A stretch of DNA of 64,000 bases from contig NZ_BJXA01000001.1 in NCBI RefSeq assembly GCF_007990755.1, positions 62,001-126,000 of the forward strand, read 5' to 3'. The notes under the pieces are model-generated. The model saw nothing but the letters and a program-made list of their open reading frames with translations. It was not told the DNA's origin and searched no databases. This DNA comes from Nocardia ninae NBRC 108245. Lineage in GTDB: Bacteria; Actinomycetota; Actinomycetes; Mycobacteriales; Mycobacteriaceae. The stretch's first letter is position 1, and the number at the start of each line of letters is the position of its first letter. Below, in pieces: positions 36,114-43,791 of the stretch. A program made the translations under genes and the position numbers.

Positions 36114-36239
36114 CCATTTCCCCAGGGGTCTGACCTAGGCGAGCAATTGTGCGGCATCACCCCGGTCTTGCCGCAAGCCCCCCTGTGCGCTATACATTGA
36201 GAGTGGGAAGGAGTACATCCTTTCCATTTTTCTTGTCCG
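36114..36239 (+). repeat. RAE-containing repeat, copy A
   Basis: About 126 bases, matching 37679-37802 with a few substitutions and small gaps. It includes CCATTTCC..CAGGG at its left, the RAE-like palindrome, GCGCTATACATTG, and a GGAAGGA/TCCTTTCC near-hairpin followed by CTTGTCCG. A diverged partial copy in opposite orientation lies at about 2337-2417. It sits upstream of helD. Confidence 0.85.
36146..36180 (-). promoter_or_regulatory. RAE-like palindrome and promoter facing helD
   Basis: On the minus strand the 19-mer GGGCTTGCGGCAAGACCGG (36180-36162) holds the CTTGC-G-GCAAG dyad. TTGCGG (36176-36171) is followed after exactly 19 bases by CACAAT (36151-36146), directed at helD. RAE (rifamycin-associated element) is established upstream of rifamycin-inactivating enzymes and HelR in actinobacteria; the match is from memory of the consensus. 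A second promoter-like pair on the plus strand, TTGCCG-N17-TATACA, faces away from helD. Confidence 0.7.
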
Positions 36240-36305
36240 GAGTAGACGGACCTCCTCGCGACGCCGTATGGACGGTTCCTCCTGTCCGCAACTGGCTGCG
36301 CACTG

Positions 36306-36411
36306 TAGCGCGGTTCCGATGTGCACCCTCGAATCGAACGTTCTGAAGTCACGGTTTATAGCGCGGTTCCGGCATGCACCCTCGAATCGAACGTTCCAAA
36401 GTCACGGTTTA
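36306..36411 (+). repeat. 53-bp tandem direct repeat, two copies
   Basis: Unit 1 is 36306-36358 and unit 2 is 36359-36411. Both start TAGCGCGGTTCC and end AAGTCACGGTTTA; 48 of 53 positions are identical by eye. Each contains the 8-base palindrome GAACGTTC in CGAATCGAACGTTC. They lie 120 bases upstream of the Rpn-like gene, outside the RAE repeat. Confidence 0.85.
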
Positions 36412-36532
36412 TGACGGCTGCAGCGACGCTGTACGTGGGCACGGTCGGCCCGACCGACGAATATGTTTGTGAACACTGAAAATTGCGCGAAGTATGTCGA
36501 AAGTGTCAGTGGCGCAGCGTAATCTCACGGGC

Positions 36533-37405
36533 ATGCCGCCGAAATACATCCACGAGGGGTTGGTGGAACTGTTCCGCTGTCGGCCCGAGCTGGCAGCGGG
36601 TTTTCTGCATGAGGTATTCGGGTTACCCCTACCCGATTTCCAACAGACCCGTACCGAGGCTTGTGATTTCACCGACATCGGGCCCAAGGAATTCCGCGGG
36701 GACATGGCATTCTCGCTGACCAATGGGTCCGGCACCCCGGTGGCGGGGATCGCGGTCGAGGTGCAGCTACGTCGAGACGGCACCCGACAATGGAGTTGGC
36801 CGGTTTATGTCGTTACCCTCCGGGCGCGGTTGAAATGCCCGGTGTTCCTGCTCGTGGTGGCGCCGGACGTCGGTGTTGCGGAATGGGCGGCGCGACCGAT
36901 CGACCTCGGGCATCCCGGCATGACCCTGCGTCCGCTGGTGCTGGGCCCTAACCAAGTGCCCGCGGTGACTGATCCGGCTGAAGCTGTCGCGGTGCCGGAG
37001 CGTGCGGTGCTGTCGGCAATCGCGCACGCCGAAGGCCCGCAGGCCCGCGAAGTCCTCTCTGCCCTGCTCGCAGGCCTCGTTAAGACCGAGGACGAGCGAG
37101 CGAAAATGTACTATGACATCGTGCACAAGGCTCTGTCTGAGTCGGCGCAACACCACCTGGAGGAGCTGATGACTACGGGATACGAGTACCAGAGCGACTT
37201 CGCCCGGAAGTATGTCGACGAAGGTCGGGCCGAGGGTCGGGCGAGCGAGGCGGCCCGCATGGTCCTGACGGTGCTGGATGCTCGCGGCATTTCCGTCAGC
37301 GACGAAATCCGGGCGCGGGTGCTGCGGTGTGCGGATGTGGATCAGCTCGAGACGTGGGTTCGGCGCGCCGTGTTGGTCGATACTGCGGACGAACTGTTCG
37401 ACTGA
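36533..37405 (+). CDS. PD-(D/E)XK nuclease-like (Rpn-type) protein
   Basis: A 290-residue protein of the PD-(D/E)XK 'transposase-like'/Rpn kind. Candidate catalytic residues are D57 ('EFRGDMAF'), and E76 and Q78 ('AGIAVEVQLRRD'), followed by 'WSWPVYVVTLRARLKCPVFL'. Rpn nucleases cut DNA and act in recombination or phage defence. A helical C-terminus holds 'KYVDEGRAEGRASEAARMVL', the E-G-R-x-E-G-R linker common in this family. ATG 36533 is preceded by TAATCT, fitting leaderless expression; ATG 36494 is an alternative. It is flanked on both sides by copies of the RAE-containing repeat. Confidence 0.75.
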   Translation: MPPKYIHEGLVELFRCRPELAAGFLHEVFGLPLPDFQQTRTEACDFTDIGPKEFRGDMAFSLTNGSGTPVAGIAVEVQLRRDGTRQWSWPVYVVTLRARLKCPVFLLVVAPDVGVAEWAARPIDLGHPGMTLRPLVLGPNQVPAVTDPAEAVAVPERAVLSAIAHAEGPQAREVLSALLAGLVKTEDERAKMYYDIVHKALSESAQHHLEELMTTGYEYQSDFARKYVDEGRAEGRASEAARMVLTVLDARGISVSDEIRARVLRCADVDQLETWVRRAVLVDTADELFD

Positions 37406-37933
37406 GTTCGCGGTACTGCTTCGGAATGCTCGCTAGATCGGTGATGCGTGCTCAGAAGTGGAACGCACTTGTCGGTGCGGTGCTTTCTCGACGGCAGTTG
37501 CGGAGTGTCGTCCGCACATAGAGCCGCGGGTCGGCGGCGGGGCGTAGCGACATCCGCGGACCGATAGACGTTGTCGCGATTTGGCGGACACCGGCGCCCC
37601 TACCGGCTGATCGCCAAGGCCGCTCAAGCGGTTCGACGTCCCCCATCCGTCGAAGACAACACACGCACTACACCACTCCCATTTCCGCAGGGTTGTGGTC
37701 TAGGCGGCCATTGTGCAGCATCACCCGGGCCTTGCCGCAAGCCCGGGAGGTGCGCTATACATTGCGAGTGGGAAGGAGCGATCCTTTCCATTTTCTTGTC
37801 CGCGGTCGGCGGGCCGTCTCCTGATTCGGATCAGCGATGCATGCTGTTGCGCGCCCGGCCGAGTCGCAGTTCCGGTCTTGCGTGACGCAACAATGGGTCG
37901 GGAATCTGGATGAGCCTCGTAGGGAGATCGACG
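37406..37933. other. Intergenic stretch containing RAE repeat copy B
   Basis: About 530 bases. The left 270 bases hold nothing recognisable. The right part contains the RAE-containing repeat (37679-37802) and then about 130 bases before the next gene. Confidence 0.6.
37679..37802 (+). repeat. RAE-containing repeat, copy B
   Basis: About 124 bases similar to 36114-36239. The minus-strand 19-mer GGGCTTGCGGCAAGGCCCG is at 37744-37726, and TTGCGG-N19-CACAAT geometry is kept (37740-37710). On that strand no gene lies immediately downstream. On the plus strand TTGCCG-N18-TATACA points to the hypothetical gene at 37934. The segment GGAAGGA-gcga-TCCTTTCC can form a small hairpin with a four-base loop. 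Confidence 0.85.
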
Positions 37934-38374
37934 ATGGAGCGCACCGACATCGTCGATCATGCTGACGGGTTCTTTTTCCTGACCGACGATCACCTCGACG
38001 ATCAGCTGCGGACCATCGCCGAGAAGACAGGGCCGAGGTTGCGGCCAGGTGTCGGCGCGCTGCAAATCCATACGGCAAGTGACGACGGGATGGCGCGTGT
38101 GACCGTCGCTGTCAGCGACACAGCGTTGCCTGCAGCACCTGAGGATGGCGAGTTGATCGATGAGTGCACCTACACCACCGCCGTTGGAGCGCAACGACTC
38201 CGGCACAGCTGGCTCGAGGAGACACAGGGCCAACTGCGTGACCCCGTCACCCCGCCAGGTGCCGCGCGGGTACACCTGCGAATGTATGAGATCCCCGGTC
38301 CGCACGAGCCGCTGGCCTCGGGCATCGAGATCACCGAACACATACTGCTGCAGATCTGGAACCAGATCCTTTGA
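37934..38374 (+). CDS. Hypothetical protein
   Basis: A 146-residue protein of no recognised family. It starts 'MERTDIVDHADGFFFLTDDH' and contains 'HLDDQLRTIAEKTGPRLRPG' and 'ECTYTTAVGAQRLRHSWLEE'. It has no signal peptide or membrane span. ATG 37934 is preferred because GGGAG lies 7 bases upstream; ATG 37910 is possible. It follows RAE repeat copy B and may be driven by its plus-strand promoter-like pair. Confidence 0.65.
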   Translation: MERTDIVDHADGFFFLTDDHLDDQLRTIAEKTGPRLRPGVGALQIHTASDDGMARVTVAVSDTALPAAPEDGELIDECTYTTAVGAQRLRHSWLEETQGQLRDPVTPPGAARVHLRMYEIPGPHEPLASGIEITEHILLQIWNQIL

Positions 38375-38578
38375 GCGGGTGTTCGGAGCCAACGAGAACG
38401 TCGGTTACCGGGGTGCCGTGCGTCTTGGGCACCACCCGCATTCGAGTTCAGGTGTGCGGCACTGTCTCCGCAATCGCGGAGGAATCTCGGTCGCCTGTGG
38501 TGTCGAGAACTGTGCGCGAGCAGGTTGCGCCAGTCCTGGTCGGTGCGAGCCGGGGTCGATCGGGATGGTATTCGGATA

Positions 38579-39013
38579 CTAAGCGATCACGCCCGGAAAT
38601 TGCTTGCCGAAACGCTCTACCCCTTCTTCGTCGAGTTCATCGGACGAACTGGCCCAGGGAATAGAATCCGGATCACCAAGATTCGGGCGCCCGCCATGTT
38701 GGTAGAATTCTGCCAGCGCGGCATCGATCGTATTCTCGATGAATCTGTCCGGCTCCGCTGTCTTCAGCGAATCGAAAAAGCAGCTGATCTCCAGGACTTT
38801 TCGACGCTCGGGCAGGTCATCCGTAGTGAGGTCCTCGTTGTATTCCAACCATTGCGCCACCAGCTTGAAGGAATCGAACCAGTCTTCCTTCACGGAGAAA
38901 TACGCCGGCTCGCCACCGGTCTCCAGCGCCATATGCTTGGCGTAGCTGGCTACGAGCCGAACTGCATCGTCCATTGTGCCGTAGATGTGGACACTCCCCC
39001 GAAACATGGTCAT
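38579..39013 (-). CDS. Hypothetical protein, lower GC
   Basis: A 144-residue acidic protein of no recognised family ('GGEPAYFSVKEDWFDSFKLV', 'DSLKTAEPDRFIENTIDAAL', 'SIPWASSSDELDEEGVERFG'). It is visibly lower in GC than the surroundings, suggesting transfer. It has no signal peptide. Size and acidity recall immunity proteins, but there is no toxin gene next to it; this is speculation. The start could be ATG 39013 or 39007; no Shine-Dalgarno is seen. Confidence 0.6.
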   Translation of the reverse strand: MTMFRGSVHIYGTMDDAVRLVASYAKHMALETGGEPAYFSVKEDWFDSFKLVAQWLEYNEDLTTDDLPERRKVLEISCFFDSLKTAEPDRFIENTIDAALAEFYQHGGRPNLGDPDSIPWASSSDELDEEGVERFGKQFPGVIA

Positions 39014-39194
39014 GAAGTGATGTATACACCAGCCCGGGTCAGCCGAACAACTCGCGGCACCCGTCCCTTACGTTAGGGGGCGACTTCGCCTCAGCCTCGG
39101 CCGCTCCGCCACCCACGAATCACACGAAAGTTGGCTTGTCCGACCAGGAGTGGCCTGATACGGTTGACCCGTTCGATTCCAACAGGGGGGTTCA

Positions 39195-39503
39195 ATGATT
39201 CTCGTCAAACGCGTCCTGACCGGTTCCATGCTGGCCGCATTGATGATCATGCCAGCTGCTCCGGCCTATGCCGTTCCGGTAAACGTCGCTACGGCCGATG
39301 GTTTCGGTGAGTTCGCGGCTGAATTCGAATTCGCGGCGCCGAAGAAAACCGTAACCGTGAAGTGCTATTTGATGAATCTCAAGAATGAAGCTACGGGCGA
39401 TGTCGTGTACGGCACGGGCAAGGATAAGGCAGCAGCTCAGGCTGATGCGAACACCAAGGTGCCGCGAGGGCACAAGCTGAAGCACTGCGACCTGGTTCGC
39501 TGA
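39195..39503 (+). CDS. Small secreted protein
   Basis: A 102-residue protein with a Sec signal peptide: basic 'MILVKR', hydrophobic 'TGSMLAALMIMPAAPA', probable cleavage after AYA. The mature part has 'KKTVTVKCYLMNLKNEATGD', 'GTGKDKAAAQADANTKV' and two Cys, which may form a disulfide. No family is recognised. GGGGGG lies 4 bases before the ATG. A strong hairpin terminator follows the stop after 17 bases, so the gene is monocistronic. Confidence 0.75.
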   Translation: MILVKRVLTGSMLAALMIMPAAPAYAVPVNVATADGFGEFAAEFEFAAPKKTVTVKCYLMNLKNEATGDVVYGTGKDKAAAQADANTKVPRGHKLKHCDLVR

Positions 39504-39520
39504 TTCGCATCCGCCGCCTG

Positions 39521-39550
39521 ACCGAGCCGGGGTTCCAATTCCGGCTCGGT
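39521..39550 (+). terminator. Hairpin terminator after small secreted protein
   Basis: ACCGAGCCGG - 10-base loop - CCGGCTCGGT, a perfect 10-base-pair stem starting 17 bases after the stop codon at 39503. There is no long U-tract, as is common in high-GC actinobacteria. Confidence 0.85.
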
Positions 39551-39690
39551 CGTCGCGCTCGCGGAAGCGAAGAGGCTATGCGCTGCGGCCGGTTTTGTAG
39601 CGGTATTGCCGACGTGCAGTGTTCGACCGGTGCGGGGATCTTGCGTGCCCAGGCGGAGTTTATTAAATCCAACATTGCACACTAAGCCGC

Positions 39691-40896
39691 TCACAGACCC
39701 AGTTTGGTTACGGCGTTGTCTTCCAATGGATTTGCCGTGCGGATGTAGCCGTGCACGGTGCGGGGATTGGACCAGCGGCCTTGGCGCATGATTTCGCGAT
39801 CGCTGGCACCGCCGAGCGCGGCTTGGGTGGCGAAGCCTGCGCGTAGGGAGTGGCCGGAGAAGAGGTCGGGGTCCAGTCCGGCGCGGGCGGCGTAGCGTTT
39901 GACCAGTTCGGCGACGGCTCGGCCGGACATGGGGGTGTCGCCGACCGTACCGTGACGATTTATGGTGGGGCACAAGGGTAGGTCGGGTTGCTCGGCGAGG
40001 GCGGTTCCGGTGAAGCCGTGACAGCGGTGGATGTCCGGGTCGGTGGCGTCGGTCGTGAGGTGGGCGCGCAGGCCGGATGTGCCTGCGGCGGTGTGAATTT
40101 CGAGCAGGCGAACCCAGTCGGCGAACGCGCAGACGGGGCAGGTGCGCGGGCGCTGGCCGCGGGGCAGCGCGACGCGTTGTTCGGCGACACCGGTCGGGTC
40201 GGTTTTCGTCGATGGGAGTCGCACCAGCAGCACCGGCTCACCGGTGGCGTGATCGAGTTGCACCTCCACATCGGCGATGCGTAGTCCGGCGAGCTCACTG
40301 CGGCGCAGCGCGCCGGCGAATCCGATCAACAAGACGAGCGCATCGCGGCGCCGAGCGGGTTCGGTGGGCCAGCCGGGTTCGGGTAGCCCGGCCAGCAACT
40401 GGTCGAGGGTGTGCAACAGCACGGGGCGTTTGCGTTTCGGCTGTGTGCGCCGAGTCTTTCGGATGCCGCGCAGGGTGAGGCGGACAACGTCGGAGCGGGT
40501 GGGGGAGGGCAATCCATTGGCGGCGTGCACGGCGGCAATCGCTGCGGATTTTCGTTCCAGCGTCGCCGCGCTGAACGCCCATTCCCCGGTGTCGCGGCGT
40601 GCGTCGGCCGCGGCGGCCAGGTAGACGGCGACGTCGAGCGGGTCCGCGGGCATCGCCTGCCGACCCTCGTCCAGACACCACGCCGACCAGGCGATCCAAT
40701 CGGTTCTGTAGGCGCGCAACGTATTCGCGGACTGCGAGGCCTCGAGATAGCGGCGCAGCGAACCCGCCTGATCGTCATCGAACCGCTCCCGCACCAACCG
40801 CAGCGCGGCCGCGTCCACCAGCACACTACGTACCCCACGACGCAACTCGGTGCGCACCGAGTCCGGCATCGCTATGACAGCGGCGCGCTCTTCCAT
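39691..40896 (-). CDS. Tyrosine-type site-specific recombinase
   Basis: A 401-residue tyrosine recombinase. The N-terminal SAM-like core-binding domain has 'SLRRYLEASQSANTLRAYRT'. Catalytic residues are Arg in 'FAGALRRSELAGLR', the H-x-x-R in 'FSGHSLRAGFATQAALGG', and Tyr in 'RTVHGYIRTANPLEDN'. It catalyses recombination through a 3'-phosphotyrosine intermediate. No excisionase or phage genes are beside it. It lies within the 36-45 kb accessory region; its own attachment site is not known, though an inverted repeat at 43.7 kb is a candidate. Confidence 0.9.
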   Translation of the reverse strand: MEERAAVIAMPDSVRTELRRGVRSVLVDAAALRLVRERFDDDQAGSLRRYLEASQSANTLRAYRTDWIAWSAWCLDEGRQAMPADPLDVAVYLAAAADARRDTGEWAFSAATLERKSAAIAAVHAANGLPSPTRSDVVRLTLRGIRKTRRTQPKRKRPVLLHTLDQLLAGLPEPGWPTEPARRRDALVLLIGFAGALRRSELAGLRIADVEVQLDHATGEPVLLVRLPSTKTDPTGVAEQRVALPRGQRPRTCPVCAFADWVRLLEIHTAAGTSGLRAHLTTDATDPDIHRCHGFTGTALAEQPDLPLCPTINRHGTVGDTPMSGRAVAELVKRYAARAGLDPDLFSGHSLRAGFATQAALGGASDREIMRQGRWSNPRTVHGYIRTANPLEDNAVTKLGL

Positions 40897-40999
40897 CGAT
40901 CAGCTCCTGTTTCTAGACCGATGTCATTGTCATGCCGCCGCAGTTGAATTCACGGGATCAAGCGCCTCCCGCGCGTCGGGGTAATCCCGACTGCGCGTC

Positions 41000-42459
41000 T
41001 CACTGGGCACGCAGATCCTGGACGTCGAATTGGTGGGTCCGCCAGATGCGGCGCGACCGTTCTTCGGGGTAGGGCTGGGTGCTCGGCTCGGCGGTGTAGA
41101 CGCGGGTAGATCGGGTGTCTGGATCGTACGGGGCCCAGCCGGGGTTGCCAGTGCGCGCGAAGTTCAACCAGTCGGTGCGCATCTCGTGGCCGACGTGATG
41201 GGCCTCGTCCACCGCGGTCGGCCCACCGTAGTTGCGCACTTCATCGAGGCTGAGCGTGCCGAACACCAATAAGTTGTCGAGGCTGTGTGAGGCGCCTTGC
41301 GCGGGATTGAAGCTCCAGCAGAGTTCATAGGTCCAGGCGTGCCCACCCCCGCGTGGTGAGCGTTTGCAAGATGCAGGCTCGGCATCCGAAACAGCCAGTC
41401 GGCGTTGACGAGTTCATCCAGCTGTCCGGCCCTGGCCTCGAGGTAAACGGTTCGGTAGTCTTTGTCCGAGTCGGGCGCGAGAAGCTCAAGTGTCGCACTC
41501 ACCTGCTCATCGGTCACCTCGCTACCGAGCCGGGCATTGAACAGTCGGTATTCGTCGCGGGTATGCCCCACGAGCACATCGACGCCCCACGCGGCACCGG
41601 TGGTGAGCGCACGCCATGGTGCTGCTGGCAAGACATCACCGTCGACGACGGGCGAAAACGGTGTAGGCGTCAGCGCCGTGGGCCCCCACGATTCGACGTA
41701 CTCCGGCATCTTCTGAATGACCGCGTCGGTCGCGTCGATCAAGTCGCGCGGTGAAATACGAGCCAGCTCGTCCACGGTGGCCTGCATACCGACTTCCGCG
41801 GCGATCGTTGCCGAGATCGCGGCGGCGAGCCTCGGTGTGAAGTAAGTGCCCGGGACACTCTGCGCGATGGCACGACGGAACAGCCCCGCAGCCATCGGCA
41901 TAGCCAGCAGTGCCGCAATGCAACCCGCGCCAGCAGACTGGCCGAACACAGTGACGTTCCCCGGGTCACCTCCGAACGCAGCGACATTGTCCTGCACCCA
42001 TTGCAGCGCGGCGACCTGATCGAGAATGCCGCGGTTGTCCGGAGCGCCACCGATACGGCCGAAGCCTTCCGCACCGACGCGATAGTTCATGTTGACCACA
42101 ACCACACCGGACTGAGCAAGCGTCGTACCGTCGTGGTGTGGATTGCCGGAGGTGCCCTCCAGGTACTTACCGCCATGGATCCACACCATCACCGGCAGTC
42201 CGGCGGCACCGAGATCAGGTGACCAGACATTGAGGGTCAAGCAGTCACCGCCAGATACCCAATTTGGCTGCGGCACCGGCGGTCCGAACTCCAGTGCATT
42301 GCAAACGCCATCCCACGCCTGTGCCGCAACAGGAGCCGCAAACCGCCGCACCCCAACCGGCGGCTGGGCGTATGGGATCCCCTGGAAGACCGCCACAGTG
42401 TTCTCCCACCTGCCGCGCACAACTCCGGCAGCCGTGCGGACTTCACATTGGTCGTTCAC
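41000..42459 (-). pseudogene. Type-B carboxylesterase, frameshifted
   Basis: From ATG 42459 the frame encodes 'GVVRGRWENTVAVFQGIPYA', the oxyanion loop 'VMVWIHGGKYLEG' and the nucleophile motif 'VTVFGQSAGAG'. After 'LANAHHAG' (about 41350) it leaves the family pattern. The correct continuation ('HAWTYELCWSFNPAQGASHS') lies in another frame and ends at 41000. It holds the catalytic His in 'GASHSLDNLLVFGTL'. One missing base near 41346-41355, next to a run of five C/G, explains it. Either a recent pseudogene or a sequencing error; the restored enzyme would be about 486 residues. Confidence 0.85.
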
Positions 42460-42661
42460 GTCAGAGTGCTCACTTCCGTCCGATGGGGTGCCCGCGGGAA
42501 CCCCTCAAATCATCCGCCGGGACACACGCGGCGGAAAGGAAATGCCCGCGCCAGAGCGACGCAGCTTTCAGCACGGGCTGGCCTGACTCGGAATCAGATT
42601 GAGCAGACACGCCGACCACCAGAGGGTGGAGGCAGGCGCGCCCAACGAGTTCAGCCCCTAC

Positions 42662-42681
42662 TTGACCTCAACTATGGTTGA
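42662..42681 (+). promoter_or_regulatory. MerR-type dyad promoter upstream of SnoaL-like gene
   Basis: TTGACC (42662-42667) runs directly into the dyad TCAAC-tatg-GTTGA (42668-42681). A -35 overlapped by a dyad like this is the layout of MerR/SoxR-family promoters. The -10 is not clear. There is no adjacent MerR gene; the TipAS-type MerR protein at 6.3 kb is the only one in the window. Confidence 0.4.
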
Positions 42682-42699
42682 TATTTCAGACTTCGATGC

Positions 42700-43155
42700 A
42701 TGCATGATGACACGGAGGCGATCCGGGAACTCTTCGACCGCTATACCGAACTCTGGGTTCGGCATGAGATGCGGGAATGGGGCGAGCTGTTCACCGAGGA
42801 CTGCGACTTCATCACGCATCGGGGCGTGTGGTGGCGGTCGCGGGAGGAAAATGTGCGCGGGCATGAGGACGTACCCGAATCCGTGCTGGCGCAGAAGAAG
42901 AACTACAGCCAGACGATCATCGACATCCAGCCGCTGACTCCTGGAGTGATGCTGGTGCATACCGAATGGGCGTGGCCCGGTCACGTCTTGCCGGGCGCTG
43001 CCGGGGCTGAGGACCGTCGCGGTCTCATCACTGCGGTGCTCGTGCAACGCTCGGGGCGCTGGCTGATCCGGGCGGTACAGAACACACGACTCAACGGGCT
43101 CGATGACTTCGCAACGATTGCGTCGCACAGTGCGGCGCCGGTTGATGAAGTCTGA
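42700..43155 (+). CDS. SnoaL-like NTF2 protein
   Basis: A 151-residue NTF2-fold protein. 'AIRELFDRYTELWVRHEMRE', 'LFTEDCDFITHRGVWWRSRE' and 'RSGRWLIRAVQNTRLNG' match SnoaL-like/SgcJ-type small proteins. ATG 42700 is chosen from three closely spaced ATGs because it begins the conserved reading frame. There is no Shine-Dalgarno. A MerR-type dyad promoter lies just upstream. Confidence 0.8.
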   Translation: MHDDTEAIRELFDRYTELWVRHEMREWGELFTEDCDFITHRGVWWRSREENVRGHEDVPESVLAQKKNYSQTIIDIQPLTPGVMLVHTEWAWPGHVLPGAAGAEDRRGLITAVLVQRSGRWLIRAVQNTRLNGLDDFATIASHSAAPVDEV

Positions 43156-43791
43156 TAGCGACCACGGATCGACGGCCGGTTCTTTGCTCAGTCGAAGACG
43201 AAAACCGGGGCAGTAGCACTGTGCAGCTCGCATTCGTTGGCAAAGGTGTCCTGCCACTCGACCCGCCGCGCCCTTCCACGTCCCGGTTGCGGCGCGGTGC
43301 CCGGCAGTCAGCCCTGGATTGTCGGGTAGGTCAATACGTGACCACCGCATTGCTCACCTTCGACCGGCTGGTTACTCGGCGGCAGTATCGGGAGGCGGCC
43401 GGCGGCCGCCGTCGACCAACATCCATCCGCCAGGAGTTGAGCGCGGGCCGCGTAGACGGCAGGCATGCGGCTCACTCCAAATCGGTTGATTGCGCTACTC
43501 CAGATCGGAGCTGACGCTTCAGAACTGAGAAGTGGTACGAGCGTACAGGGGTGCACAGTTTTTGAGGGGTTTCGTTGCGGTTCCGTTTCGTTGAGTGCGA
43601 CCAAACGTAAACGTATTAGAACCGGCCAGTTTGGGGGAGTCTGCGGAACGCCTATCGATCCTGACCCCCGATAATGTTCACTTATCGGGGGTCAGGATGG
43701 CGGGGTCAGTAAACGAGGCTACTTGCGACACGGAATATTTCGTTTCGTGTGAATACGTCAATTGTGACGAAACCAACGCTACGATTCTCCG
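43156..43791. other. Long intergenic stretch with 17-bp-arm inverted repeat
   Basis: About 635 bases of reduced GC without a convincing gene. Its main feature is the perfect inverted repeat at 43658-43698. T-rich motifs GTTTCGTTG / CCGTTTCGTTGAG recur near 43570-43600, and ATTTCGTTTCG lies nearer the next gene. Confidence 0.6.
43658..43698. repeat. Perfect inverted repeat, 17-bp arms, 7-bp centre
   Basis: ATCCTGACCCCCGATAA - tgttcac - TTATCGGGGGTCAGGAT. The arms are exact. The layout (inverted arms around a 7-base centre) is that of tyrosine recombinase core sites, and such a recombinase is encoded 2.8 kb away. It could equally be a strong bidirectional terminator or an operator of the coiled-coil gene that starts 93 bases on. 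Confidence 0.85.

Larger units (their letters stand above)
35944..36532. other. Divergent regulatory region with RAE-like repeat and tandem repeat
   Basis: About 590 bases between helD (minus) and the Rpn-like gene (plus). It contains a ~125-bp repeat with an RAE-like palindrome (36114-36239) and a 53-bp tandem duplication (36306-36411), listed separately. Open frames across the repeat (for example one starting MRHHPGLAASPPVRY) are treated as artefacts of the element. Confidence 0.7.

Noticed and set aside
36149-36346. Open frame starting MRHHPGLAASPPVRY, and the similar frames at 37713-37913 (plus) and inside 2164-2718 (minus)
   Set aside because: All three run across the RAE-like repeat, and their similarity is due to the repeated DNA, not to a conserved protein. 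Downstream parts do not match each other.
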